Assembly (NCBI GenBank): GCA_963675365.2
Contig: CAXXVA010000003.1
Coordinates: 62,001-126,000, forward strand
Length of the DNA stretch: 64,000 bases
Direction of reading: 5' to 3'
DNA from: CAXXOK01 sp963675365
GTDB taxonomy: Bacteria; Bacillota; Clostridia; Christensenellales; Aristaeellaceae
The notes beneath the pieces are model-generated. The model was not told the origin of the DNA. It worked only from the letters and a program-made list of their open reading frames with translations, and ran no database searches. The position numbers were made by a program, and so were the translations under genes. Positions 1 to 7,260 of the stretch are shown piece by piece. Position 1 is the stretch's first letter. Each line of letters opens with the position of its first letter.

Positions 1-231
1 CGGTCACGTTTGGCCGAAGCGGGGGAAGCCTTTGACGGAAAGCCCTTCGCCGCGCATATCACGCTGGTACGGCAGGCGGATCTGACTGGCATCGATCTGC
101 AAACGCCTTTTCAGGATATAACGTTTCCCGCCGACCGGCTGACGCTGTACCACTCCGCGCGCATACAGGGCGTGCTGCGCTACCGCCCGGTGTTTGAGGC
201 TATGTTTCAGAAAGAAGATAATTTGGCATGA
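1..231 (+). CDS. thpR: RNA 2',3'-cyclic phosphodiesterase (ThpR/LigT family), C-terminal part
   Basis: The reading frame is open from the first base, so the start lies left of the window; only the last 76 or so codons are seen. The visible part holds the second HxT catalytic motif of the 2H phosphoesterase fold, in the form FAAHITLVR, close to the PHITLAR string usual in ThpR. After it come a strand rich in hydrophobics and the L-x-S-type end typical of the family (LTLYHSARIQGVLRYRPV). Known members hydrolyse 2',3'-cyclic phosphate ends of RNA. The stop codon overlaps the start of the glutaredoxin gene in an ATGA arrangement, so the two are probably cotranscribed and translationally coupled. 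Confidence 0.75.
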   Translation, partial: RSRLAEAGEAFDGKPFAAHITLVRQADLTGIDLQTPFQDITFPADRLTLYHSARIQGVLRYRPVFEAMFQKEDNLA

Positions 232-488
232 AGAAGGTTCTGCTGTTCCACTTTGAAAGCTGCCCGTTCTGCCGCTTTGCCCGCCGCTGGGTGCAGGAAG
301 CGATGGAGGAAGACCCCGCTCTGCGGGCCGTGGAGATCGAGCTGATCGACGAGCAGCTCTGCCCCGGTATCGCCAGGCAGTACGATTACTGGTACGTGCC
401 CAGCTTTTACGTAGACGGCCAAAAGCTGCACGAAGGCGCATGCACCAAAAAGAAGGTCGTCGACATTTTGCACAAAGCGCTCTCATAA
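228..488 (+). CDS. Small glutaredoxin/thioredoxin-fold protein
   Basis: An 86-residue protein made of one thioredoxin fold. The redox motif CPFC sits at residues 12-15 after the first strand (KKVLLFHFES), and the cis-proline loop appears as YVPSFYVDG near residue 62. These are the two hallmarks of glutaredoxin-like dithiol oxidoreductases, and the length fits a single-domain glutaredoxin. Its partner is not shown by the sequence. It overlaps the upstream thpR gene by four bases and is followed by a strong 12-bp hairpin terminator, so it is the last gene of its operon. Substrate unknown; it could be a general disulfide reductase. Confidence 0.8.
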   Translation: MKKVLLFHFESCPFCRFARRWVQEAMEEDPALRAVEIELIDEQLCPGIARQYDYWYVPSFYVDGQKLHEGACTKKKVVDILHKALS

Positions 489-496
489 AGACGATA

Positions 497-630
497 GGGG
501 CGTTCCGCCCCCATGCCCCCTGATCAGGGCAGTGCCCTGAACCACAATCAAAAGACCGCGCATTGCGCGGTCTTTTATAATGGGTCAAGGGCGACGCCCT
601 TGTCGGGGTCATAGGGGTGAAACCCCTATA
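497..630. repeat. Composite intergenic hairpin element, copy 1
   Basis: A chain of short GC-rich palindromes: GGGGCG/CGCCCC at 497-511, AGGGCAGTGCCCT at 526-538, the terminator stem at 550-576, AAGGGCGACGCCCTT near 587-601 and a GGGGT/ACCCC stem near 614-627. The part from 582 to 630 aligns with 45,379-45,427, behind the clpB terminator, with the same order of sub-motifs and the shared block ATAGGGGTGAA. Both copies lie directly behind a terminator hairpin. This looks like a dispersed non-coding intergenic repeat of the host genome. Confidence 0.6.
550..576. terminator. Bidirectional intrinsic terminator between convergent genes
   Basis: A perfect 12-bp stem, AAAAGACCGCGC paired with GCGCGGTCTTTT, with the 3-base loop ATT. 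The A-run on one side and T-run on the other let it work on both strands, behind the glutaredoxin gene (plus) and the thioredoxin gene (minus). Confidence 0.85.
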
Positions 631-639
631 TCGTATTCG

Positions 640-1089
640 TCACTTTCCCCGTACATCCTGGATGGCTTCGGCGGCCTGGATGGGGTTGAGGACGCGGCCC
701 ATGGAGACGACCTTGCCGTCCACCACGAGCGCGGGGGTGGACATCACGCCGTACCCGGCGATGACCGCCATCTCGGAGACCAGTTCCACCGTATCGTCCA
801 TACCGAGGGTGCGGAGCGCTTCCTGCGTATTCTCCATCAGCTTATGGCAGTTTTTACAGCCGCCGCCAAGCACCTTGATAAAGCGCTCGGTCTTTTCCTC
901 TGGAGGGCAGCAATCGTCGCCGCAGCAGCAGTTTGCGGATTCGGCCTCTTCCGGGGTGCAGCAGTCGTCGCCTTCGCAACAGGGTTCGTCGGCGTCGTTT
1001 TCAGGGGTGCAGCAGCTGCCGCTGTCGCATGCGTCGCAGCAGCCGCAGGACTGGGGCTGGAGGTTCTTGAAAAAATCCAATAATGGCAT
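640..1089 (-). CDS. Thioredoxin-family protein with a cysteine-rich N-terminal region
   Basis: The C-terminal 80 residues form a redox-active-disulfide-2-type thioredoxin fold (the small MTH895-like thioredoxins). There is a GGGCKNCHKL active site in place of the classical CGPC, and the cis-proline loop MSTPALVVDGK. The N-terminal 65 residues are unusual: blocks such as CGCCDAC, GSCC, EPCC, DDCC and NCCCGDDCC among acidic residues, a likely metal or metalloid ligand. I chose the ATG at 1089 because AAAGG lies 9 bases before it; an ATG three codons earlier has no room for a ribosome site. It is the last gene of an operon with the permease and ArsR regulator. That partnership is known for arsenic or other thiol-reactive exporters; the actual ion is not shown here. 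Confidence 0.8.
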   Translation of the reverse strand: MPLLDFFKNLQPQSCGCCDACDSGSCCTPENDADEPCCEGDDCCTPEEAESANCCCGDDCCPPEEKTERFIKVLGGGCKNCHKLMENTQEALRTLGMDDTVELVSEMAVIAGYGVMSTPALVVDGKVVSMGRVLNPIQAAEAIQDVRGK

Positions 1090-1108
1090 AGGGATCATCC
1101 TTTCTGCA

Positions 1109-2113
1109 TTAGAGTATCCAGGCTTGAATCGCGTTGAAGAAATAACCTACGAGAATAATGCCGACGGTGCAGATGCCGATAAACAGCGCGAGGAGCTTGG
1201 GTTTAACGGCCTTGCGCAGCAGGATCAGCGACGGCAGCGACAGGGTGGTGACCGCCATCATAAAGCTTAGCACCGTGCCAAGCTGCGCACCCTTGGTGAG
1301 AAGGGCTTCGGCGATCGGGATGGTGCCGAAGATGTCGGCATACACCGGCACGCCGACCAGCGTGGCGAGTACCACGCCAAAGGGATTATTGTTCCCAAGT
1401 ACGGCGGTGATCCACGTTTCCGGAATCCAGTTGTGGATGACCGCGCCGATGCTCACGCCGATGAGGATATAAGGAAAGACCTTTTTAAAGGTTACAAGCA
1501 TCTGTTCCTTGGAATAGCGCACGCGGTCGCGCCGGGTAAGGGTGGGGGAGGAGATATCAACGCTTCCCGCGGTGAGGATAAAGCTTTCCACGTACCGTTC
1601 CATACGCAGTTTTTCGATGATCGTGCCGCCGACCACCGCCACGATCAGCCCGACGATCACATAGAGAATCGCCACGTTTGCGCCGAAGATGCTCATGAGA
1701 ATAAGCAGCGATCCCAGATCGACCATCGGGGACGAGATCAGGAACGAAAACGTTACCCCGACCGGCAGTCCCGCCGAGGAAAAGCCGATAAACAGCGGGA
1801 TGGACGAACACGAGCAAAACGGGGTTACCGTGCCAAGCAGCGCCGCTACGATATTGGCGCCGACGCCGTGGAAGCGGCTGAGGATTTTTTTGCTGCGCTC
1901 CGGCGGGAAGAAGCTTTGGATATAGCTGATGATAAAAATCAGAAAGCACAACAGAATCGTAATCTTGATCACGTCGTACAGGAAGAATTGCAGGCTCCCG
2001 ACCCAGCGATTGGCGGTATCCAGCCCAACACCGCGCAGCGCGCCGTTGATCAGCGACTGCAGCCAGGCCATACCCAGGATTTGATTTTGGATAAAGTCCC
2101 ATACTGTGCGCAT
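1109..2113 (-). CDS. YraQ/ArsP-type permease (DUF318, COG0701)
   Basis: A 334-residue multi-pass membrane protein with about eight hydrophobic segments. It carries the family signature TPFCSCSSIPLFIGF near residues 97-111 and a second, related half with GVPVYADIFGTIPIAEAL. The cysteines of the FCSC motif are those used by ArsP-type exporters of trivalent organoarsenicals, but many homologues have no known substrate. The start at 2113 is chosen because GGAGAG lies just upstream; an upstream ATG would overlap the regulator by 29 bases. It starts one base after the ArsR stop codon, so the two are coupled. Together with ArsR and the Cys-rich thioredoxin it looks like a metalloid or thiol-toxin export unit. 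A second member of this family lies at 57,381-58,913. Confidence 0.9.
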   Translation of the reverse strand: MRTVWDFIQNQILGMAWLQSLINGALRGVGLDTANRWVGSLQFFLYDVIKITILLCFLIFIISYIQSFFPPERSKKILSRFHGVGANIVAALLGTVTPFCSCSSIPLFIGFSSAGLPVGVTFSFLISSPMVDLGSLLILMSIFGANVAILYVIVGLIVAVVGGTIIEKLRMERYVESFILTAGSVDISSPTLTRRDRVRYSKEQMLVTFKKVFPYILIGVSIGAVIHNWIPETWITAVLGNNNPFGVVLATLVGVPVYADIFGTIPIAEALLTKGAQLGTVLSFMMAVTTLSLPSLILLRKAVKPKLLALFIGICTVGIILVGYFFNAIQAWIL

Positions 2114-2114
2114 A

Positions 2115-2438
2115 TCAATTCTCTCCGCAGTCGCATTCTGCACAGCAGTCGGATGCGTTTTCGTCAGGCGTGGTCAGGGTTTGCAGGTAAGCGATCGCCT
2201 CGGCGCTGCCCTCGGCGCTGATGCGGTAATGCGCCCACTTGCCCTCCTGGCGGTTTTCCACGATGCCGGATTCGCACAGGATTTTCATATGGTAGGAGAG
2301 GGTGGATTGCCCCATATTCAGGCACTCGATCAGCTCGCAGGCGCATTTCTCCCCGCCCTGCAAAAGCTCGATGATCTTCAGCCGGTTTTCATCGCAGAAG
2401 GCCTTGAAGCGCCTGGCCTGCGTTGCGTGATCGTTCAT
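2115..2438 (-). CDS. ArsR/SmtB-family metal(loid)-responsive repressor
   Basis: A 107-residue winged-helix protein. Recognition-helix region: QSTLSYHMKILCESGIV. The metal site of the ArsR type appears as KCACELIE (C32 and C34) at the start of the helix before it, matching the CVCDL motif of arsenic-sensing members. The C-terminus carries an extra cysteine cluster (DCCAECDCGEN), a plausible second ligand site. The start was set at 2438 because GGAGG lies 7 bases upstream. It is the first gene of a three-gene operon with a permease and a Cys-rich thioredoxin. The family represses its own operon until metal binds, and a promoter overlapped by a dyad lies upstream at 2466-2502. Confidence 0.9.
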   Translation of the reverse strand: MNDHATQARRFKAFCDENRLKIIELLQGGEKCACELIECLNMGQSTLSYHMKILCESGIVENRQEGKWAHYRISAEGSAEAIAYLQTLTTPDENASDCCAECDCGEN

Positions 2439-2474
2439 TGGAAAACCTCCATACATAAAAAAGTTTCGATCTAT

Positions 2475-2502
2475 ATTATAGTCATATATCGATACTTGTC
2501 AA
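2475..2502 (-). promoter_or_regulatory. Sigma-70 type promoter of the arsR operon with overlapping dyad
   Basis: On the minus strand TTGACA (2497-2502) and TATAAT (2475-2480) are separated by 16 bp. An imperfect dyad with TCGAT at 2466-2470 and ATCGA near 2488-2492 brackets the -10 box and most of the spacer, the place expected for an ArsR operator. Confidence 0.75.
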
Positions 2503-2689
2503 TATGTTATTCAGCCTGTTTTATAGACCCAATCTGCGTTGTCATCAGCGGGATGACCAGGGGCATCACTTACAAGCGGGTAAGCTCAACCCCTTGCCAC
2601 CCTTGTTTCCTAGCATCTCGGGCCTTTAAAACATGCTGACTATATGTTTCCGAATATGAATCGCAAGCAAAGAAGTTTTTCTTTCGAGA

Positions 2690-3451
2690 CTAGCGAAACA
2701 TATTCTCCAGTTCCTCATATTTCGCGTGGGTGATCAGCGCGTCCTGCTTGATGCCGTCCATGCGCACCACGTAGGTCCAGCGCCCGTAGGGGGTGACGTC
2801 CTTGATGTGGTTGAGGTTGATGATATAGCTTTTGTGCGCGCGGAAAAATACGTCGGCGGGCAGGCGGCTTTCCATGTCCGTTAAGGAATCGCCGACCGCG
2901 TAGCGCTCGCCGCTTTTGGTATAGAGCACCGTGGAGCGGTCCTCCCGCTGGATAAGCAGCAAGTCGTTCAGGTCGATAAACGCGCTGCCCTCGCGGTGCT
3001 TGAGCATCAGGCGCCCGTCCAGCGGTTTTCTGTCGGCGTTCACGGCTTTTTCAAACGCGGGAACGGCGGAAGAAAGCGTCAGGCTGTCGCGGACCCGCGA
3101 GAGGGTCTGGAGCATCCGGTCCACCTTGAAGGGCTTGACCAGATAGTCAAACGCGTACACCTCGAAGGCTTCGGACATGTATTTGTTGTGCGCCGTCACG
3201 AAAATGATCACTGTCGCCGGGTTCATATCCTGAATCTGGCGCGCGCATTCCACGCCGTCCATCCCGGGCATTTCCACATCCAGAAACACGACGTGCGGCT
3301 TGAGTTCCTCAAACTTCCGCATGGTTTCTTCGCCGTCCGCCGCTTCCCCGGCCAGAGCAAAGCCCTCGGCCTTGTCGATCACATGCTTGAGTACGCTGCG
3401 CATGGCGTCGTCGTCGTCGGCGATCAGGACCTGAAACGCTTCTTTGCTCAT
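2690..3451 (-). CDS. LytTR-family response regulator
   Basis: A 253-residue two-domain regulator. Residues 1-125 are a receiver domain: acidic triad near residues 12-15 (DDDD), phospho-acceptor D58 in VVFLDVEMPG, conserved T in FVTAHN and K in LVKPF. Residues about 150-250 are a LytTR DNA-binding domain (FIDLNDLLLIQREDRSTVLYT, then FFRAHKSYIINLNHI). Members are usually paired with a membrane histidine kinase, but none is encoded beside it. It is the last gene of a block with nfeD, floA and a small membrane-anchored protein and overlaps the last of these by four bases, so it is presumably transcribed with the flotillin genes. Confidence 0.9.
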   Translation of the reverse strand: MSKEAFQVLIADDDDAMRSVLKHVIDKAEGFALAGEAADGEETMRKFEELKPHVVFLDVEMPGMDGVECARQIQDMNPATVIIFVTAHNKYMSEAFEVYAFDYLVKPFKVDRMLQTLSRVRDSLTLSSAVPAFEKAVNADRKPLDGRLMLKHREGSAFIDLNDLLLIQREDRSTVLYTKSGERYAVGDSLTDMESRLPADVFFRAHKSYIINLNHIKDVTPYGRWTYVVRMDGIKQDALITHAKYEELENMFR

Positions 3452-3963
3452 CGTCTGGACGCTCCCGGACGTTTCAGAATTTCAGACATTACAACGGCCT
3501 GCACAAGCGCGCTGCGGTTGAGGGCATCTGGCAGTACGCTGGCCTCGATCCGCGCGTTTTCCTTGTAGGCGGCTGGAACCTCGTCGTACGCTTCGGGCGC
3601 GTAGCCGATGCCTTCGGATTTTGAGGTGTCAAGGCTGCCCTTGTAGTCGGAAAACGCCGTATCCAGATCCGCGGACGGTTTGATCGACTGATACTGACCT
3701 AAATCGGAGGCAACGACGGCGTTCGGGTCGCGGCCTTCCTGAAAGACCGGCTGTTTTGCAGTAACAGGTTTTTGAATTGGGGGAAAGCGGAAATCGGCAG
3801 GTTTTGGCGCGGGTTTGGGCACAGGGGCTTGTACGGGCGTGCGTTTGGTGGCCTCAATCTGCTCCTGTGTCTGCGCTTGTTTGGAAGATTGTCCGATCCT
3901 TTTAAAGAACCGAACGACCATGCTGCCGACTAAAAATAAGATAATGACCGAAAAAATGTCCAC
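3448..3963 (-). CDS. Small membrane-anchored protein of the floA operon, function unknown
   Basis: About 171 residues. One hydrophobic segment at the N-terminus (MDIFSVIILFLVGSMVVRFF) is followed by a basic, proline-rich stretch (PVQAPVPKPAPKPADFRFPP) and a polar tail of low complexity. The last 25 residues (ALVQAVVMSEILKRP) look like a short amphipathic helix and may be the conserved functional end. I set the start at the GTG at 3963 because GAGAGG lies 8 bases upstream; a GTG three codons earlier is also possible. It lies between floA and the LytTR regulator and overlaps the regulator by four bases. In Bacillus the gene after floA is yqfB, which this does not resemble. No family recognised. 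Confidence 0.65.
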   Translation of the reverse strand: MDIFSVIILFLVGSMVVRFFKRIGQSSKQAQTQEQIEATKRTPVQAPVPKPAPKPADFRFPPIQKPVTAKQPVFQEGRDPNAVVASDLGQYQSIKPSADLDTAFSDYKGSLDTSKSEGIGYAPEAYDEVPAAYKENARIEASVLPDALNRSALVQAVVMSEILKRPGASRR

Positions 3964-4023
3964 CGTGCTCACCTCTCTTATCAGGCAGGGGACGCACGGC
4001 GCGTCCCCTGCCTTAACAGGACA

Positions 4024-5079
4024 TTATTTCTTCTTGTCTTCCTTGGGCACGGCCGGCTGCGCGGGCATAGTCGCCTTGGCGATGCCGTCGCGCATGTCGG
4101 TGTCGGCAATCACGTTGCGCATCTGGTAGTAATCCATCACGCCGAGCTTGCCTTCCCGCAGCGCCTGAGACAGAGCCTTTGGCACTTCGGCCTCGGCTTC
4201 GATTACGCGGGCGCGCATCTCCTGCACGGAGGCTTTCATTTCTTGCTCGCGGGCAACAGCCATGGCGCGGCGCTCTTCGGCGCGGGCCTGTGCGATGTGC
4301 AGGTCGGCTTGCGCCTGATCCATCTGCAGCTGTGCGCCGATGTTGCGGCCCACATCCACGTCCGCGATGTCGATGGAGAGAATTTCATACGCGGTACCGG
4401 CGTCCAGGCCCTTATTGAGCACCGTGCGGCTGATCAGGTCCGGGTTTTCCAGTACCTGCTTGTGGGTCTCGGCAGAGCCGACGGTGGTAACGATGCCCTC
4501 GCCGACGCGGGCGATAATCGTTTCTTCGCCCGAGCCGCCAACCAGGCGCTCGATGTTGGTGCGCACGGTGACGCGCGCCTTGGCGCGAAGCTCGATGCCG
4601 TCCTTGGCGATGGCGGCCACGGTGGGCGTCTCGATGACTTTGGGGGTAACGGACATCTGCACGGCCTGCAGTACGTCGCGGCCGGCCAGGTCGATGGCCG
4701 ACGCCTTTTCAAAGGGCATCACGATGTTGGAACGCTGCGCCGCGATCAGCGCGTTGATGACGCGGTCCACGTTGCCGCCGGCCAGGTAGTGGGTTTCCAG
4801 CTTGGGCAGGGTAACGTCCAGCCCGGCTTTGCGCGCCTTGATCAGCGGGTCTACCAGCCTCTTGGGCGGGATGCGGCGCAGGCGCATGCCGATCAGCGAC
4901 GAGATGCCTACGTGTACGCCGGACGCCAGCGAGGTGATCCACAGGCCCAGCGGCACGAAGCGCAGGAACACGGAGATCAGGATGATGGCCAGTAAAATCG
5001 GGATGATGACCCACAGCGCGTTGGTCAGGGCCGCCGACGAGACGGAGGTGGCGCTCAGCGCCATAAGGGATTGAATCAT
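4024..5079 (-). CDS. floA: Flotillin-like protein FloA
   Basis: A 351-residue protein with one N-terminal hydrophobic hairpin or anchor (VIIPILLAIILISVFLRFVPLGLWI). It continues with the typical FloA run GVHVGISSLIGMRLRRIPP, an SPFII/PHB domain (about residues 60-200) and an Ala/Glu-rich coiled coil (residues 230-310, with AQARAEERRAMAVAREQEM). Flotillins scaffold functional membrane microdomains and affect membrane fluidity, signalling and secretion. Length and order match the family. AAAGGAG lies 8 bases before the ATG. It follows nfeD directly, the standard pairing; the genes after it are not the standard ones. Confidence 0.95.
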   Translation of the reverse strand: MIQSLMALSATSVSSAALTNALWVIIPILLAIILISVFLRFVPLGLWITSLASGVHVGISSLIGMRLRRIPPKRLVDPLIKARKAGLDVTLPKLETHYLAGGNVDRVINALIAAQRSNIVMPFEKASAIDLAGRDVLQAVQMSVTPKVIETPTVAAIAKDGIELRAKARVTVRTNIERLVGGSGEETIIARVGEGIVTTVGSAETHKQVLENPDLISRTVLNKGLDAGTAYEILSIDIADVDVGRNIGAQLQMDQAQADLHIAQARAEERRAMAVAREQEMKASVQEMRARVIEAEAEVPKALSQALREGKLGVMDYYQMRNVIADTDMRDGIAKATMPAQPAVPKEDKKK

Positions 5080-5114
5080 GATGAGTACTCCTTTCGGTTA
5101 TCTTGTTTCGTTTA

Positions 5115-5624
5115 TCATTTCGGTTCAATTTGACGCACGATCACGCGCAGGCCGTCTACACGGGTTACGCGCACCGGCGTGCCTTTGGGGACGAATTCGG
5201 CGTCGGATACGACGTTGAGTTTCACGCCTTCGATTTCGGCCATGCCCACGGGACGCAGCGTGTTGGTGACGACGCCCTCTTTGCCGATGAGCACTTCCAT
5301 GTCCTGGTTAGCGGCGTTATAGCCCTCGGACGAGGTTTCCGCCTTGTGCAGTACCAGCGCGGATTTGGATAGCCGCCCCTTGGTGGCGGAGCGCAGGGTG
5401 ATCGAAATCACAACCCCGACCAACGCAAGAACCACGATGGTCAGGCCCAGCGCGGCAAGCGGGCCGTGATTGATGAACATCAGCGCGATGCTGACGCCCT
5501 CGACCACCAGACCGGATATACCGGCGATGCCAAACCCGGGCATGAACACTTCGACCACCAGTAACCCCGTGCCTACGATAAAAAACAGGATGATGGCAAG
5601 ATCTGTTGCTAAGAAATCTATCAT
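5115..5624 (-). CDS. NfeD-family membrane protein
   Basis: A 169-residue short-form NfeD (no protease domain). Three or four transmembrane segments fill the first half (IILFFIVGTGLLVVEVFMPGFG, then two more around residues 35-80). An OB-fold NfeD domain fills the second half, with the conserved start LIGKEGVVTNTLRPVGMAEIEG and end VRVTRVDGLRVIVRQ. The start at 5624 is preceded by GGGAGGG. NfeD proteins act with flotillin or stomatin partners at the membrane, and floA follows 35 bases downstream, so these are very likely one transcript and one complex. Confidence 0.9.
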   Translation of the reverse strand: MIDFLATDLAIILFFIVGTGLLVVEVFMPGFGIAGISGLVVEGVSIALMFINHGPLAALGLTIVVLALVGVVISITLRSATKGRLSKSALVLHKAETSSEGYNAANQDMEVLIGKEGVVTNTLRPVGMAEIEGVKLNVVSDAEFVPKGTPVRVTRVDGLRVIVRQIEPK

Positions 5625-5775
5625 AGTTTGTCCCTCCCGGTAGTATTTCGGATGAGAACATTGTAGCATGAACTATGCAATTTGAAACGCAATCCGCGTG
5701 AATACCGCAGTTAGGCGGCTGAAACGTCACATGCGCTGTGCGGCCGGCGGCATATAAAGGAAACGAAGCGTCCGC

Positions 5776-6354
5776 CTATACGAGCAGATCGGGGTACGCG
5801 CCGAGCGCTTTCAGCTCCTGGCGCACCATTTTCAGGTCCGCCCAGGTATCGTGCTTGCGGCGTGGATCGCGTAACAGCGCGGCGGGGTGAAAGGTCGCCA
5901 TGATTTTGATTTCACCGCGCGCAAACCATTGCCCCCGGCACTGTGTGATGCGGTAATTGGGCCCGAGCATCACCCGCACGGCGGTCGCGCCCAGCAGGAA
6001 GATCACCTTGGGCTGCACCAGCGCGATCTGGGCCAGAAGATGCGGCTGGCAGGCGTCCAGTTCGTCGGGTTTCGGGGTGCGGTTTTTGGGCGGACGGCAT
6101 TTGACGGTGTTGCAGATGTACACGCGGTCGCGCGGCAGGTCGATCGCCTTGAGCATGTTGGTTAAAAGGTCTCCGGCGCGGCCTACGAAGGCCTGGCCGG
6201 TTTTGTCTTCCTGTTCTCCGGGGCCTTCGCCGATCAGCATCAGGGGGGCTTTCGGGTCGCCCTGGCCCATCACCTTCTGGATGCAGCCTTCGCAAAGTTC
6301 GCAGGCTGTGCAGTCGGATACCTGTTTGGCGAGTTCGGCCCAAGAGGTCTGCAT
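5776..6354 (-). CDS. Family-4 uracil-DNA glycosylase (iron-sulfur type)
   Basis: A 192-residue enzyme that removes uracil from DNA to start base-excision repair. The uracil-binding motif is GEGPGEQEDKTGQAFVGRAG-like, starting near residue 43, and the second active-site motif is HPAALLRDP near residue 157. N-terminal cysteines (CTACELCEGC, residues 15-24) and the later pair around ICNTVKC and DACQPH provide ligands for the 4Fe-4S cluster that defines family 4. The length is normal. GGAGG lies upstream of the ATG. It is followed 18 bases before by the next minus-strand gene (acidic membrane protein), so these may share a transcript. Confidence 0.93.
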   Translation of the reverse strand: MQTSWAELAKQVSDCTACELCEGCIQKVMGQGDPKAPLMLIGEGPGEQEDKTGQAFVGRAGDLLTNMLKAIDLPRDRVYICNTVKCRPPKNRTPKPDELDACQPHLLAQIALVQPKVIFLLGATAVRVMLGPNYRITQCRGQWFARGEIKIMATFHPAALLRDPRRKHDTWADLKMVRQELKALGAYPDLLV

Positions 6355-6372
6355 GTGTCAACGTCCTCCTTA

Positions 6373-6684
6373 TTATCTGAACGGCGCGGTGATCACGGAA
6401 AGCGACTGGGACAGGTCCCTCTGCACCCAGTTGATCAGGCCGAACAATAGCGCCGTCAGCACCAAAATCACGGCAAGGCCGATCAGCATGCTGATGAGGT
6501 CGAACACGTTCATCGCGATGCGGAAGCTTTGCTCGGAGCTCAGCTGCTCGTCCAGATCGTAGTCGTCGTAATCCGCGTACTCGTCGTATTCCTCATACTC
6601 GCCGTTTTCGTTCAGGTCGGCGTATTCGGCGTCCTCGTCCCAGTTGTCCTGGCCATACGCCGGATCGTAATTGCTGTTTCTCAT
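6373..6684 (-). CDS. Small acidic membrane protein, function unknown
   Basis: A 103-residue protein. The first half is extremely acidic and tyrosine-rich (runs such as NENGEYEEYDEYADYDDYDLDE). The second half has one long hydrophobic stretch (FDLISMLIGLAVILVLTALLFGLINWV, residues about 60-86) and a short polar tail. This gives a tail-anchored or single-pass topology with a highly negative soluble domain. GGGGGCG precedes the ATG. It lies between trmL and the uracil-DNA glycosylase on the same strand with short gaps. No family recognised; the acidic domain could bind a basic partner or cations, which is a guess. Confidence 0.6.
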   Translation of the reverse strand: MRNSNYDPAYGQDNWDEDAEYADLNENGEYEEYDEYADYDDYDLDEQLSSEQSFRIAMNVFDLISMLIGLAVILVLTALLFGLINWVQRDLSQSLSVITAPFR

Positions 6685-6698
6685 GGTTTCGCCCCCTG

Positions 6699-7214
6699 TT
6701 ACAGGCTGTCCATCCAGGGTAAATGAGTATCCTCCCGGCCGGTGAGGCTGCCCCGGGCTGTAAGGCCGTTAAACTCCAACTGACGAAGCGCTTCGTATAC
6801 GACGATCGCCACGGAATTGGAAAGGTTCAGGCTGCGGGCACCTTCCCGCATCGGGATGCGGACGCAGCGGTCGTACACTTTATTAAGCAGGCTTTCGGGC
6901 AGGCCTTTGGTTTCGCAGCCGAACACCAGAAAATCGCCGGATTGATAGCGAACGTCCGTGTATGCCCTGGCCGCCTTGGTGGACAGAAAATGGAAATCCG
7001 CCTGCGGATACGCGGCCAGGAGCTCGTCAAAGCCGTCGTAGGTCTTGTAGTTGACCATATCCCAGTAATCAAGCCCCGCACGCTTTAAATAGCGGTCGGC
7101 AAGCGAAAACCCCAGCGGCTTGATCAGGTGCAGCGTGCAGCCCGTGGCCGCGCAGGTGCGGGCGATGTTGCCGGTGTTCTGGGGAATCTCGGGATTGTAC
7201 AAAACGACGTGCAT
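6699..7214 (-). CDS. trmL: tRNA (cytidine/uridine(34)-2'-O)-methyltransferase TrmL
   Basis: A 171-residue SPOUT methyltransferase that methylates the ribose of the wobble base in certain leucine tRNAs. All three knot motifs are present: PEIPQNTGNIARTCAATGC near the N-terminus, FGCETKGLPESLL in the middle and RSLNLSNSVAIVVYEALRQ at the C-terminus. The length is that of the minimal SPOUT domain. GGAGGGC precedes the ATG. Downstream comes the acidic membrane protein gene at a gap of 14 bases. Confidence 0.95.
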   Translation of the reverse strand: MHVVLYNPEIPQNTGNIARTCAATGCTLHLIKPLGFSLADRYLKRAGLDYWDMVNYKTYDGFDELLAAYPQADFHFLSTKAARAYTDVRYQSGDFLVFGCETKGLPESLLNKVYDRCVRIPMREGARSLNLSNSVAIVVYEALRQLEFNGLTARGSLTGREDTHLPWMDSL

Positions 7215-7260
7215 GGTTTGCCCTCCATGCCTTTATTGTACATCGTTTCGTCCGCCGCGG

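Noticed and set aside
2503..2689. A possible gene remnant between arsR and the LytTR gene
   Set aside because: Short frames only, none with a start, ribosome site or similarity that I can name.
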